This document shows, piece after piece, positions 47,937-60,514 of a DNA stretch of 64,000 nt; within the stretch, counting starts at the first letter, position 1; every line of letters starts with the position of its first letter. Under the pieces are notes generated by a model. That model saw nothing but the letters and a program-made list of their open reading frames with translations, ran no database searches and had not been told where the DNA came from. Position numbers and translations under genes: made by a program. Origin of the DNA: Paramecium octaurelia (lineage: Eukaryota; Ciliophora; Oligohymenophorea; Peniculida; Parameciidae); the NCBI GenBank assembly GCA_905182995.1, contig CAJJDP010000045.1, positions 129,483-193,482 on the forward strand, read 5' to 3'.

Positions 47937-50111
47937 ACTAGTAACATCACTGCGCTATATAATCTTTTCATTTAATTCGTTTTTGTAATTAATGATAATA
48001 ATAATTGTCATTAAAAAAAACTTCTTCTTTATTTCAAATAGCTACTAGCAAATTGGATCTAAATCGTTTTAATTAATTAATTTGAATTTAATTATGGATA
48101 GCACTTTTAAATCTCAATTAACCGAATTAAGATATGAGATTGTTTTTATTAGCCTTACGGAAGTTCATTTGAAAAAGATTACTAATCTGATAATACTCAA
48201 GCAGGAATGGCCTTTTATAAATATAATTTAGAATTCAATCCTATAAAAACTATAAAATTCTCTCATAAAAGCTATCAGTAAGTAGTATCCGCTTGTTTGG
48301 GTAAATATTAACTTGTAATCTTTCAATGTCATTACATTTATATTAATAAATTCTTAATTTAAAATCATATTCAAAAACACCACTTTATACTATTCACATA
48401 AAAAATAATTTTATAAATTCCTAAGTCTTTAGTGAGATTTGAGTGTAATTATTTAATTTTCATATCATTCATTTATGCTATTTCTTTTAGCATTTGACAT
48501 TATATTTTAATTATGCTTATGCTATTCAATTGATAGATTCTCAAAGTATTAATACTATACGTTAGTAATATTTATGATTTCAAAGTCAATTACAAATAAT
48601 AATTCAGCTCTTACCAGCGTATTTCTAGGGAAAAGAAGAATAGATCTTCATTATCTTCAAATTTTTAAATCAACTTACTATATAATCAGACAAATCATTT
48701 ATAAATTTATAATGAAATACATTCACTGTTAGTTTCAAACCATATTTCAATATAGAAAAATGATATTTTCATTTAATTAGTATATCATCAAAATTATTAT
48801 ATAACCTCATTATTATCAAGTTCTTGATCGAAAACTGTTATGTTAACATTTAATTATCTGATTAGGATTAAGAATATCAAGAAACGATGAAATAATTTAT
48901 GATTTAAAATTTAAAATTTGTAATTTCACTTTCATAAATAATTTAGATAGATTTAGATAGTAGTAAATTATTATTTATTAGTTTTATTTAATCAAATATA
49001 TAAAATAATTAACAAACTATGATTAAAATTTGATAATAATTTAAATATATCATTTAATAAATAGTTTTTCCATCATCACTCATTGTTCAATTAAGCATAA
49101 TCATCGTGTTGATTATAAATAAAAAGTTCTAACATATGATAATTATGAATACAACCACTTTCATCATTTAGCCTTATGGATTAATATAAATAGTATAAAC
49201 TCATTTGCTTCACGAATGGTTTTACCTTCGAATCCAATATCAAATTTATCTAATAAAAAAAATCTTCCTTATGGTCATCTTTTGAAAATGATTAACTCAA
49301 CTAATTCAATATAAATAACAAAACTACTATTTTGAAAATAATAAGAAATTTAAGTATGATCTGTGATTGTTTTTATAGCAACCTCAAGAGTATATTGAAT
49401 TAAAATTTAATGCCCCAAGTGCTTATGGAAATCTAGCTTAATTTATATATGTAGATATTACCAAATATAATTTAGAAGTAAAATATTTTCTTCAAATCCT
49501 AAAGTTTATATTCTCATATAAAGTTGAAAAGTATTTTACCGTCTCAGATTTAGATAACCTTTATCAATAGTTTATTTATATTTATTGCGAAGATCAAGTC
49601 AATATTTTAATTTGATTCACAAATATTATAATACATATTATTATGTATCTTAAAGAATGTTATCAAAATTTGGAAGGGTAGTGCTAAGTAATTATTTTAT
49701 AGTGGAAATAATGAAAAAATTATACTATTAAATATTAAATGTTTATATCATTTCCTGGAATCAATAAGAATTTGAAAACTAGTAGGAGAAATGATACCTA
49801 ATTAAGTATTATGGAGACAAACAATTAATAGGAAATAAGTATGAAAAAGCATTCAAAAAGTTGATATCTGATCATTTGTCTAGTTATATGTGTCACCATT
49901 ACCAAAAAGGTTGTTTTGAAGTAAATGAGAGCCAGCATTAATCATTATTACGAAACTAATTTATATGATTTATTGATAATTTTCAATGTTCTGTGGTGAG
50001 ATATCATATGAATGAATGATTTCATAATGGTCTAGGAAGAGAAATTAGATCAAAGGAGAATTAAATAGATTTTAAAAGTGTATTTATTGAAATATATATT
50101 ATGATTTAGAG
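47937..50111. other. Gene-poor AT-rich stretch with scattered coding-like fragments
   Basis: No complete gene can be built here. Three plus-strand pieces look protein-like. From 48138: DCFYQPYGSSFEKDYQSDNT, then QAGMAFYKYNLEFNPIKTIK. Near 49380-49612: PQEYIELKFNAPSAYGNLAQ and later YFTVSDLDNLYQQFIYIYCE. Near 49820-49960: KYEKAFKKLISDHLSSYMCH. They could be exons of one multi-intron gene or a decaying gene. The intervals between them hold many TGA stops and homopolymer runs. Family unknown. Confidence 0.4.
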
Positions 50112-51564
50112 TCAAGCTTGCTTTTTATGAGGGAGAATGACTTTTTATTGATTTTAAACCATAACTTTTTTTGTAAAGATTGAGAGTTCATCCAGACTTT
50201 TTTTAGAGATTCCATCAATAGATTATTTTGCAATCCTTCCTTTGGATATTCGTTCACAGCTCCTTTATTCTTCGATAGTTGTGGTGTTGAGTGACTTTCT
50301 AACTAGAATCTTCTTGATAAGTCTGTCGATGTTTTGATTATTGTTATCAATCTCTTCAATGATAGTGAGACAAATCTTAGCAGATAATCGATTTGATGGG
50401 TCAATTTCAAGCATGTAAGGCAATAAGATAAAGAGTTAGTCCATCTTCATAGAATTGACCTCAGGATGCTAAGGTTGCTTCTTCAATTCGTAATACCCGT
50501 CTTTGTTGACTTGATACACGGTTTATTTGGCTGATTTGGTATTAAACAGATTTTCTCCAGTTAATCTTAGTTTATATTGAATGTTTTTATTACAATTTGT
50601 AGAGCAGACATCCAAGACTATAGATATCAGCCTTCTCATCATATTGTTTGTCTTTATTGTAATTAATTATCTCTGGAGCCATGTAGCCAGGAGTGCCTGA
50701 AGTGGGAAAGTTCAATTGGTTTTTGATTTTCCTTGCTAGGCCGAAGTCAATCAACTTGACTGTTTCTGCCTTCATGATATTGAGTGGATTGATGTCTCTA
50801 TGCATTACTCCCTTTTCGTGTATATATGAAACTGCATCCAAAAGTTCCTACAAATTAATTATAAAATGTATTACCTTCATGATTTTGATGGTTTCTGCTA
50901 TGGATAATCCATACTACCTACTTGAGAGTTCTGAATACAGGGTTCTGCCGTTGATGTATTCCATAATGATGTAATAATATTAATTGTCAGCGTAGGTTTC
51001 TTTGAGTTTGACTATGTTGGGATGGGATAGGGAAGATAAAAGAGAGAGTTCATGAACTAATTAAGGCTAATAATATAATAATGATAAATATTCTTACTAT
51101 TCCACCTTCATGTTGAGCAATTTTCAATTTATCGATCTTTTTGATGGCATAATATAAATTAGCATTGTCTGCGGCAACACATCTGTAGACAGATCCTGTC
51201 ATGCCACTTCCCATTTCCATTTGAAATTGATAGAAAGAAAGAATTGGTTGGTAAAATATTTTTCCAGCTATCATTTCTTTTAACAAGTTGAGTTTTGGCC
51301 CATAAACTATCTTGAAACCATTATTATATGAAAATTCGAAGCCCACAATGCGTTTTTCCTCTAGAATCCATTTAATTGTAGTAGTTAGATTCATCTTGAG
51401 ATTATACTTAGGTTATTTGGCGATATCCTAATCAATCTTGAACTACTTCATACATCAGTCATAACAAGTTCGTCAGAGAACAAATACAAAGAATAGTTTT
51501 TATCTTTGAAGAAATGTTTTCTTGTGACTTGAACAGTGAAAAGTGCGTTCTCATAGTGTAACAT
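50112..51564 (-). CDS. Protein kinase with PH-like N-terminus; HRD Lys replaced by Asn
   Basis: MLHYENALFTVQVTRKHFFK opens an N-terminal beta-rich segment of about 110 residues (YSLYLFSDELVMTD; VGFEFSYNNGFKIVYGPKLN) that resembles a PH-type module. A 26-nt intron lies inside it. The kinase domain starts MGSGMTGSVYRCVAADNANL, with YYAIKKIDKLKI supplying the Lys. The catalytic loop reads VMHRDINPLNIM, so the usual Lys after HRDx is Asn, while LIDFGLARK, GTPGYMAPEI and KADIYSLGCLLYKL are normal. The C-terminal part includes MLEIDPSNRLSAKICLTIIE. Introns of about 25 nt lie near 50580, 50855 and 51070. The N-terminal assignment is tentative. Substrate unknown. Confidence 0.82.
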
Positions 51565-51587
51565 AATTATATTTAATTCATAAGAAA

Positions 51588-54500
51588 TCATTCATTTTTT
51601 GAGCTTTATTCAAAATTTATAATCTCTCTTCTAAAGAAATACCAACTGCAACCTTTAAACCATTACTAACTTCTGTTTGTTAATCGACTACAAAGTAATT
51701 TACAATCATCAAATTTTTAAATTTGATTTCTTACACATTTGACAATTCTCTCCAACAAATGACTCTCTGAGCTCTTTTCATTAGGAAGATAGATCACTAA
51801 TAAATGTATTATCCATATTTAAATCAACCTTTCTTGTTCTATCTAAGACAGAATGTTATACAACTCCAATTTTAACTATCCTAAATTAAGCATCATAAAT
51901 TCCTAAAAACTCTCCAACTTTTCTTCATTCATTTTACTCTCATAATATCCAGAATACATTTCATACTCATCCTTAATGTCATACAATTTTATCCAAGCAT
52001 TAAAAGTATCTGCAATGTGATTTAAACATTTCAGTGCTTTTATAATATGCATTTCCCCCAAACATTGTTTCACATATTGTTCATAATTATTCTCTTCCTT
52101 AATCCAATAAAATCGATAGATAAATCTTTCATCAATATTAACTTTATTAGCCTAATATGATTACGGTTTATCCACCATAAATGAGTCAAGCATCTTAAAA
52201 ATATCCTGGCAATCTAAATTATGATGTTACTGCAATCCTATATGATTACAGTCTACATCCTATAAAAACTAGTTATTCAAAAAGTCACACAAATAATCAG
52301 TTAATTCTTCCTAATCAAATTTCCAAAATTCAAATTCCTGTAATACTTTTGTCTTATTAATTCTCTATCTTTTAGGAATTAATCTCTTATCCCAAGATAC
52401 AAAATAAGTATTGGTGCAAAATGGAGTACTGTTTTATTATTTATTTGAAAATATGATACAATTTATGTATTCATCATATGCGTTCTCATCTTTAAGTCTT
52501 CCTATAACCTCAATCCTTGATAATCCAGTAGCCATTAATATCTTTTGTCCACTCTAAATGCAATCCTCTACAACTATCAACTTCCCTTCCAAATATTATA
52601 CCTGATCATTTGACCTTCTTACACATATCACTTCTAATCGTCAATTTAATATAATTAATTACCTCCCTCATTTAAAATTCCTTATTAATCAACCACTCCG
52701 AATAGCCTCTCTGCCTTTTCGACTAAAATATTATATTTTGATTTTAATTATTGTATTTCTAATAATTTCAACTTCTCATACACTTTTTAAATAAACAAGC
52801 AATTTTTTTCATTCAGATCATTTCTCCTCATCAAATTGATTTCGTCTATTATTGGGTTTAGTCCGCAAAGTTCACTTTTTAAGTCCAAAGAAACCTTCCG
52901 TGCGATAATTGTCTTTGAAATTTATCCTAAATGCCCTAAAAGAATTAGATGGTATCAAATTTTACAATTCAATAATTAAATAAAGACCTCTTCCTTAATA
53001 CCCATCTAATAAAAAACTCTTATCAATCCTTTATTCAAATATGCTCCTCTAAACTTATTATAATCTGTTACTGTGATTACATCATTGAAACTTGAAAATT
53101 ACTTTTATTGCGAATTCAATTAGATTGTGTTATCTTTTAAATTGCTATTCAATTGCAAAACATACTAAATCCCATTAAATACAACCTTAACTGCTGAAAT
53201 TTCCTAATTCTTTAATATTTCCCTTACTTTCCCTATCAAATTTCCAGATATCTAGCCAAAATGACTAAAATTATTCTCTTTTATCTAATTTTTTATAACT
53301 ACAATGATAAGTTATTTAAATTCTATTGTTTGACCGTCAATAAAGAAGTTCCAAAACTTAGAATTGACTTCTGTCTACTATTATAAAATAAAAGAATCCT
53401 ATTTGAAATTGGCCAAGAAATTATCCAATTCCTTATGTGAGACTTTATTCATCCATAAATTGTTTTATCTTAATTCTTTATTGTTCCACCCTAACAATTT
53501 CCATTTTTCAGAACAAATAGTAAAACCCTCAGTTAATTAAATTTTAAAGAATTCTCCAAAATTCGATCTATTTTTCTTAATCAATTTTCCATTATCATCT
53601 CTGATGCTTAATTTGACGACATTTTAATGTTGAAATAATGTAGTTAATAATTTGGGTTTTTCTGGTTACCCTATCATAGGGATGTAACCTGATGGGGTCA
53701 ATTTAGCTTGTTTCACTAACATAGGTCTCTAGAGGCATGAATTTTATTGAATTTAACAGTTAAGTGCTTTAAGTTCTTTTTGAAAAATAAAGAGATTCCT
53801 ATTATTTTGATCAGAAATTCTGATTGAACATGACAAATTTTAACTCAATCTCATAAATAATTGGAAAGCAGAATCAAGAATACATTCCAAATTTTGTTAT
53901 TGCTTGCACATTAAAATTAACAATGTTTTCAAATGATGAAATTCTATAATACGATTTTATGAGAGAATACAAATGAAATTGTATTTTTATTCAAAGCTCA
54001 ATTTACTTTTATCTAGTTGTTATTATAAAATATCAAATTTGGAATTTCTTTCAGTTTACTTAGAAATATTGAGCTAAATTTTATTATCATAAAGTATCTT
54101 CTTTTATTTTAATCTTGATTATAATTAATTAAGTAACCTAACTTCATTACATGATTTAATATTATTTAATTAAATTTCGATAATAGTGTTATTTAAGATT
54201 ACATACTTTTCTAACAAATTTTGATGTTTTTGAAAATAAGAATTCAAATATATATTTTCAATTCTTGTCCATTCAGTCTAAGTATCTAAAAAATCAATTT
54301 TAGTTTTATCAAATAAGGCAGCGCTACAAATTGGAGGATGATTTAGTTTGAAATACAAATGAGTCTCATATGCATTATTGATAGAATGACAATATTCGCA
54401 ATTAGTCAATTAGATTTCAATTTTCAATTTGAGTCTCCCTACTATATTGATAATAATGATTATGCTTTCTTCTTACTATGTTTGCTTCTTATCATAAATT

Positions 54501-55413
54501 AAATAAGTCTCCAACTATAATATATCTAAATCTTTGTACTAAAAATAAGGAGAAAGAAATAATAAAATTGGTTTTGTATTAGGGATATCTAATTTCATAT
54601 GAATTAGATCTTCTGCAGTAATGTAAAAGAAGTTTAGATCTGTAACTTTGATGCACTTGCTAAACTCATCTTATGCCACAGGAATGAATTCTTAATGTTC
54701 TGATTGTCCATTCAGAATTTCTGCTTATTAAAAATTGATTGTAACTGGCTGCGAATCAGGTTATAAGTTAAAGGAATAAACTTTAAGATTGCTAAAGCAT
54801 TCTTATGTTAATTTAAAAGTTATCAATATTTAATTATTTTATTTCTGATCTGCTTCTTTTTGATAAATAGCTATACTGTCAAATTCTTTAACAGATTGGC
54901 AACTTATTAATCGAGAAAGAGTTTAAATTAATTTATCTAGTTCTCTGGTATCAATTTCATCACTGTAGGAAATATTGTTCTCTAAATCATTTTAAGAATC
55001 TTGACTTATAAAGGCATTGTTATCCTCTGATTATTTGATTGTCGATTCGCTTTTCTTATCTATTTTGTCTTTGAATAATGTTTCCAAAAAAGGCACCTAT
55101 ATATAATTATTGTAATTTTCATCTCCTTAAATGCATTCGTTATTTTGGATGTTCTCTTCAAATTTATATTCTACTTATTAGATCTAAATGTTTAAAAGAT
55201 GTACGTATATTTGATGATAAGGTAAAATTTGATTTAAAGCCAACTTAACCTTATCATAGATCATCGAAGCAGTCGTTGTCAACATAAGCTTTTTTGTGAC
55301 ATTTTAGAGACTGCATCTTATATAGTAGTCATCCTCGCTAATATTTTACGAAGGAGATTCCTTAATGATAAGAAAATTGAGATTACAAGAAAAGTAAATT
55401 GATGCAAATTCAT
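51588..55413 (-). CDS. RNA-dependent RNA polymerase (RDR family) lacking the DxDGD catalytic motif
   Basis: RDR enzymes make double-stranded RNA for small-RNA pathways. The start MNLHQFTFL is followed by a 26-nt intron. RDR-like blocks on the coding strand: MLVKQAKLTPSGYIPMIGQP; FRGAYLNKGLIRVFYQMG leading to KEEVFIQLL (the YLN...L..LGV..EVF motif); KILMATGLSRIEVIGRL; and YFVSWDKRLIPKRQ (52389-52406 encodes YFVSWD). In active enzymes DLDGD stands just before this YFVxWD motif. Here the preceding residues are PFCTNT, so all three Asp are replaced, and no alternative frame or splice supplies them. The C-terminal HHNLDCQDIFKMLDSFMVDK fits the family's helical region. Length about 1,260 residues. 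From memory, P. tetraurelia Rdr3 is likewise described as lacking catalytic residues. The middle was only partly checked for introns. Confidence 0.85.
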
Positions 55414-55932
55414 AAATAATATATGAAATATTTAATTAAAATTTTTATCGTTAAATGTATTAGATAAACTAATATCTAAATTACTATTCTATTAATTATA
55501 TATTTGAAAACTAAGAATAGATTCTGTATTAAAATTGAAATGGAGATAGAAAACTATTAAAAAAATATAGATTAGAGAGTTTTGCAAGGACATTTTATAA
55601 TGAATTTATAAAATTATAAAATCTAGGTATTTCAATTTGATTAATTTCTCCAAGCAGCTCTCAAAATTGTTATTAAATATGATATAAAATTTAGATTGAC
55701 ATCCATAACAGTTATGAGAATGATACTTAAATAATTTGAATTGATACCATTTTTACATATTTCTAGATTGAAATCACTTTTAACCGTAAAAATTAGTTTT
55801 AATTAGTATTTTTAAAATAAATACTTTAACAAGTTATTTTATAATAATATTATTGTAAAGTTATTAGAACAGCTAATTTCTTTTTATTATTTTTGGATTA
55901 TTGGATTAATTGCTTCATTTTTGAGAATTTTA
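55414..55932. other. Intergenic region between divergent genes, with in-frame upstream ATG
   Basis: Both neighbouring genes start here, so it should hold two promoters. From ATG 55540 the plus strand is free of TGA through to the ATG of the next gene at 55933 and stays in its frame, giving a possible 131-residue extension (MEIENYQKNIDQRVLQGHFI at its start). AT-rich DNA rarely contains TGA, so this is weak evidence. No other feature seen. Confidence 0.4.
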
Positions 55933-57492
55933 ATGTTTAAACAAATTGTGAATCATATTAGAAAAATCGATCAATTTGGTGTTGTCTATTAACCTAAGAT
56001 CAAATACTCTACAGATGAATATAGGACAGCTGTAGGTGGAATAATGTCAATAATTCTTTATGGATTGAGTTTTGGCTATTTGTTATATAGCTTCATTCAA
56101 TATGGATAGGGGAATATTCTTCCAAAAATAACCACTATTCAAGCCAAAGCAGACCAACAGAGTATATTTCTTGAGAATGAAATAATGTCATTCAAGATCA
56201 GGCCCGGATAAGATAATTTTATAAATCCATTTAATCCTTCAGCTCTGGTACTTTTGCCCTTGGTGCTTCCATTTAAAAATAATGAAATACCACCCAGTTA
56301 ATATTTCAACTTTGAATAAATCTAATTTTCAGAGGACAAGATTTCTATACGAAATATAGATTTATAATACGGTGATCCTACATAAGATGAGACAGAACAA
56401 ATAATCGCCTTTGTAGGGTGTAAGTAAGTTAACTTACCTTCTCCATTCGCTTGCGCTAATGAAAGCATCAAAGATTAGTTCTTTGCTCAATCCAGAAATG
56501 CTATGATTGCAACGACTTAAGTAAATTAATTCAATACCGACAGAAGAACTTTGGATGAGGTAGGCAAGGAATAAGTTTTGGCTATTGTAAACAATTCCAC
56601 ATACTTTTAAACTATAAATTTGAATATTTAAGAATCATAGGTAGATACAGGTTTCTTATTGGAATAAATTGAAAGCTATGTTTATGCTACCGATTATTAT
56701 TTAACTAATTAACAAATGGGTTAAGAGTATTTTAGAACTACTTTTAATTTTGATGCTTACATGGTATTTTAATTAAGGATTAGCAAATTGAGATACTTGC
56801 AGAGTATTCAGTATCCAAAGATAAGTGAAATTTTAGCTGATGCAGGTTCAATTGGATCCACTATCCTCTTGCTTTCATATTTTGTAATTCTATGTAATCA
56901 GAGCCTAATGGAGAAGCAATCATTGGATGATATCATTTCAATTTACTACCCTTAGTATAAGGATTTGTAGATTAAGTAGACATTTTATGGTTCGATAAAG
57001 GAGGTTATCTTTGAGGGTAAGTAATAAGATGTAGATTAATTCAAATAATATCAGAGGGAATTGCAGGAGAGGGCTGAGAAGAAGTTATCAATGTTAAATT
57101 TAGTGTATGAGATTTCAAGAATACAATTTATGATTACAAATATTTTGAAATCTAAGGAATAATTAAGGTAGAGTCACAAGATAGGGATAAAATTGAAATA
57201 ATTTGAGATACAAAAATTGATGAATGATGAAAATGGGAATGGAAATTAAATTGTAATTTTAATAAATTCATCCATTAGATACCTCATTCGAATTTGAACT
57301 ACTCCTCTTCAAAATTGGCCATAATTGATAGTCAAAGTGATTCATCCTAAAATCTTAAGGTAGAGACATATATTATTGATTTAGAAACCATAACAACAAC
57401 AATAGATCACAGGTGAGGAATCTAATGATGAGAATTAGTTAAATGATGAGGATTTTGAGATTCTGATTCAACCTTGTGAATTGGAAGAATGA
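55933..57492 (+). CDS. Two-pass membrane protein of a ciliate-type family
   Basis: The start MFKQIVNHIRKIDQFGVVYQ leads within 60 residues to a first hydrophobic helix (GGIMSIILYGLSFGYLLYSF). A long non-membrane domain of about 230 residues follows (SIFLENEIMSFKIRPGQDNF; SPFACANESIKDQFFAQ). Then come the second helix ILADAGSIGSTILLLSYFVI and a cytosolic tail of about 170 residues, very rich in Gln, Lys and acidic residues, ending PCELEE. This N-helix, large loop, C-helix plan with a conserved DQFG-type start is common among unnamed ciliate membrane proteins (recollection, not checked). Introns of 26 and 25 nt near the 3' end are inferred. Function unknown. See the preceding entry for an alternative upstream start. 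Confidence 0.7.
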
Positions 57493-57547
57493 AAAAATAT
57501 TGAATGCGAGATATAATATTTTAAATACATAATTAATTAAAATACAC

Positions 57548-60389
57548 ATGTCCACTTTATAGTATTTGAGGGAGATTCTTACTAAATAGATTACGACTCT
57601 ATAGAATTCGAGTGGGGAAGATAAAAAGACATTGGGTAAGTATCAACCTTATTAAAATAGAATCTGAACCATATCATAATTTGCAAAAGTCAAGTGTATT
57701 ACTAGAATCCAGGTGTTTCAACGATCCTCAGTTGTAGGATAAAAAATGCAGATAAATACTATCCAAATTGATATATCTGATCAATCAAGTAAATTGTGAT
57801 GCTCATACTTTTATAATAGGGAGAGAAATTCAACGATCAAGAATCTTTGAGTCTATTCTTTGGAATCACTAAATTGTTTTCATCTAACAATGTGGATCTC
57901 AGAAGAATGATCTATTTGATGATTAAGGTAAGAAATAAGGTTTATTGATTGTAGGAATTCAAAGATGAGAATTCTATGTATGTAGTCATTAGTTGTTTGG
58001 CCAAAGACATTACTTCTAAGAATGATCTCTTTAGAATTAATGCCTTAAGAACACTTCCTTATGTCCTTGACCAATCCAATCTAGTGTAATTGGATAGATA
58101 TTTAAAAAATGTATTGAATTGAGCAATTTCATATAGGCAATCCTTGAAAAGAGTTAACCAATCTCAAGTGCTGCTTTAATAGCTGGTTTGTAGATTTTCA
58201 GAATAAGTCCTGATTTCATTAGGAAGTGGACCAATGAAGTTGCTGACAGACTCAACTCCAAATATCCATAAAACAGTTTCCATGCACTATTGTTACTTCA
58301 TGAAATCAAAAGCAATGACAAAGTTACCTTCACCAAAATCCTCACTGGATTAACAAAAGAAACTCTAGTTCCCATAGCCAACATGCAAGTTATTAGATTC
58401 ATAAGAGAAATCCTAAACACTGATGATCTAGATTAACAATATGAAAAAGTAAGAAAACTCTGATACTATATTTAGTTATTCACAGAATATCTCCTAAGAC
58501 AAATACACAAGTCTCAAGAAATTGTCATTTTTGAAGCTTGTAAAGCATTATGCGATTTGAAATCACTATCCAATAAGGACCTTTAACCTCTTGTTTAGGT
58601 TGTGACTGTCTTCTTGCAATCAAGTAATGTGATCAATAAGTTTGTGGCCCTCAAAATTTTAAATAGATTAATATAAAATCCCATCAGAAGATCCCTCATT
58701 TCAACTACACAAATTGAACCACTCATCTAGGATTCCAATAAATCCTTGTCTTCCTTAGCCGTTTCCATATTATTAAAGGTCTGCTAAGAATCCAACATCG
58801 AGAAACTCTTAGGCTAAATATTTGAATACTTAAACGACATGAGTGATGAATTCAAAATTGATGTCATCAGAAGTGTCAAAGCATTAGTAAAGAACTCCCC
58901 TTCCAAATGGAAACCTATTATTAATTTCCTTCAATTAACCTTCAAATGTGAGGCTTCATAAGAATTTAAAAAATACTCAATCGAAATCTGTGAATTTATT
59001 ATTCACGAGATCCCTGAAGCAAGAGAACATGCCATCATGGCTTTAGCAGATTACATTGAGGATTGCTAACACTCTTCATTACAATTAAGTGTATTGAGTA
59101 TCCTCAATAGAGAAGCTGCCAAGAAATAATGTCCAACTAGAGCTATTAGAATCGTTAACAATAGACTTCATCTTGAAGATGCTGAAATTAGAGCTGCAGC
59201 AGTTGGTGTACTTGGTAAATTCCTTCTTCACTATCCTAATGAAAAGAATAACCTTCTTGAATTATTATCAGCAGCTGCCTTAGATCCCGATGAAGAAGTT
59301 AGAAATCGCTCCAGATTCTATATTAGTGAATCAGCAGCACCAAAAGAAGAAAATGCTCCTTTGTAAATCGAAGAATTAGATGCAATTGAAGCCTATTTAC
59401 AATAAAATATTTAGGAAATCTAGCAATCTAATGAGGATGTATTATCGTTAGAAAAGATTATGGCTTATGCTGAATAAAACAAGGGAAAGATTAAGAAGAC
59501 TGAGGTGTTACAAGACTTAGTAGAAGAGGAATTGATTTAAACTCATGAATCTGAATCTGGATTTGAAACATACAAGAAATTATTCAAGGAAAGCACAATC
59601 TTTTGTGATTATGGAGTATTAAGAAAATCATCAAGAGCTTAAAATTTGACTGATTCTAAATGTGAATATTTAGTAACAGTGGTTAAACACTTTTTTGATA
59701 ATCACATAATATTGGAGTACAAGGTAAAGAATACATTAGACAATGTTACATTGAGTGATGTCTCTTTGGAATTGACAATAAAGAATGTCAATCTTCAATT
59801 TGAAAGAATTGTGCCAGCAAAATCAATTCAACCACAATGTGCATCCAATATCTTAGTTGGATTGCAATTCAATCCAAGTTTAAGATTGGTCTCTTCTAAT
59901 ATTCAAAGCATATTGACATTTACAGTGAATGAAAACGGAACTACTTATTAAGATGAATACTAGACTGAAGACTTTACTATCACTTACAGTGACTTCTTCT
60001 TGCCTATTTAATGGTTTAAGTAAGATTAATATTTCTATAGAATAGAAAATTCCAGACTGAATGGGAATCTCTTAAATCACAAGAAATGTCTGCTACCTAT
60101 TAGTTGGATTATAAGAATACTGATATAGCAATAAAGGAATTAGTGAAGCATTTTGGTATGAATTTATGATTTATCCAATTTAGGATTTTAAGTTTGTGAT
60201 AATTCCGACTAAATATAGCCTTAAAATAAGTTTCATACTTTATTACTATCAGGCAAGTATTTGGATGTTAAGAATGCATTCGTGATTTGTTAGATTGGAT
60301 TTTAATAGAATATTGGATGCGTATTAAAAATAAAGTGTAAATCTGAAGATGACAACTTAAGTACAAACATTGTAGAAACCCTTGGTTGA
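57548..60389 (+). CDS. COPG: Coatomer subunit gamma (COPI)
   Basis: A COPI vesicle coat subunit acting in retrograde Golgi-to-ER transport. Early blocks match the adaptin/coatomer trunk: CRQILSKLIYLINQ, FFGITKLFSSNNVDLRRMIY, then KDITSKNDLFRINALRTLPY and RISPDFIRKWTNEVADRLNS. HEAT-like helices continue to about residue 560 (CPTRAIRIVNNRLHLEDAEI; RAAAVGVLGKFLLHYPNEKN; LDPDEEVRNRSRFYI). The C-terminal appendage follows an acidic linker (LTDSKCEYLVTVVKHFFDNH; NVNLQFERIVPAKSIQPQCA; TVNENGTTYQDEYQTEDFTI). About five short introns are needed in the first half; the one at 57638 (GTAAGTATC...AAATAG) is clear. Length about 900 residues is normal. A (TA)n run follows the stop by 10 bases. Confidence 0.93.
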
Positions 60390-60514
60390 TATTATTTTAA
60401 AATATATATATATATATATGTAATAATAAGCTTTAGATGGAAAACAAAAAAATAAATGGGAAAAAAGAATAATATGGTTAATATTTACACAATTTGGAAA
60501 TATGTTTAAATATT

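Noticed and set aside
51588..55413. The RNA polymerase gene as an integrated RNA virus
   Set aside because: The motifs are those of cellular two-barrel RDR enzymes (YFVSWD, YLN...EVF), the gene has host-type 25-nt introns, and no viral genes are nearby.
60399..60422. (TA)n run after the coatomer gene
   Set aside because: A simple-sequence tract in an AT-rich 3' region; no evidence for a regulatory or eliminated-sequence role.
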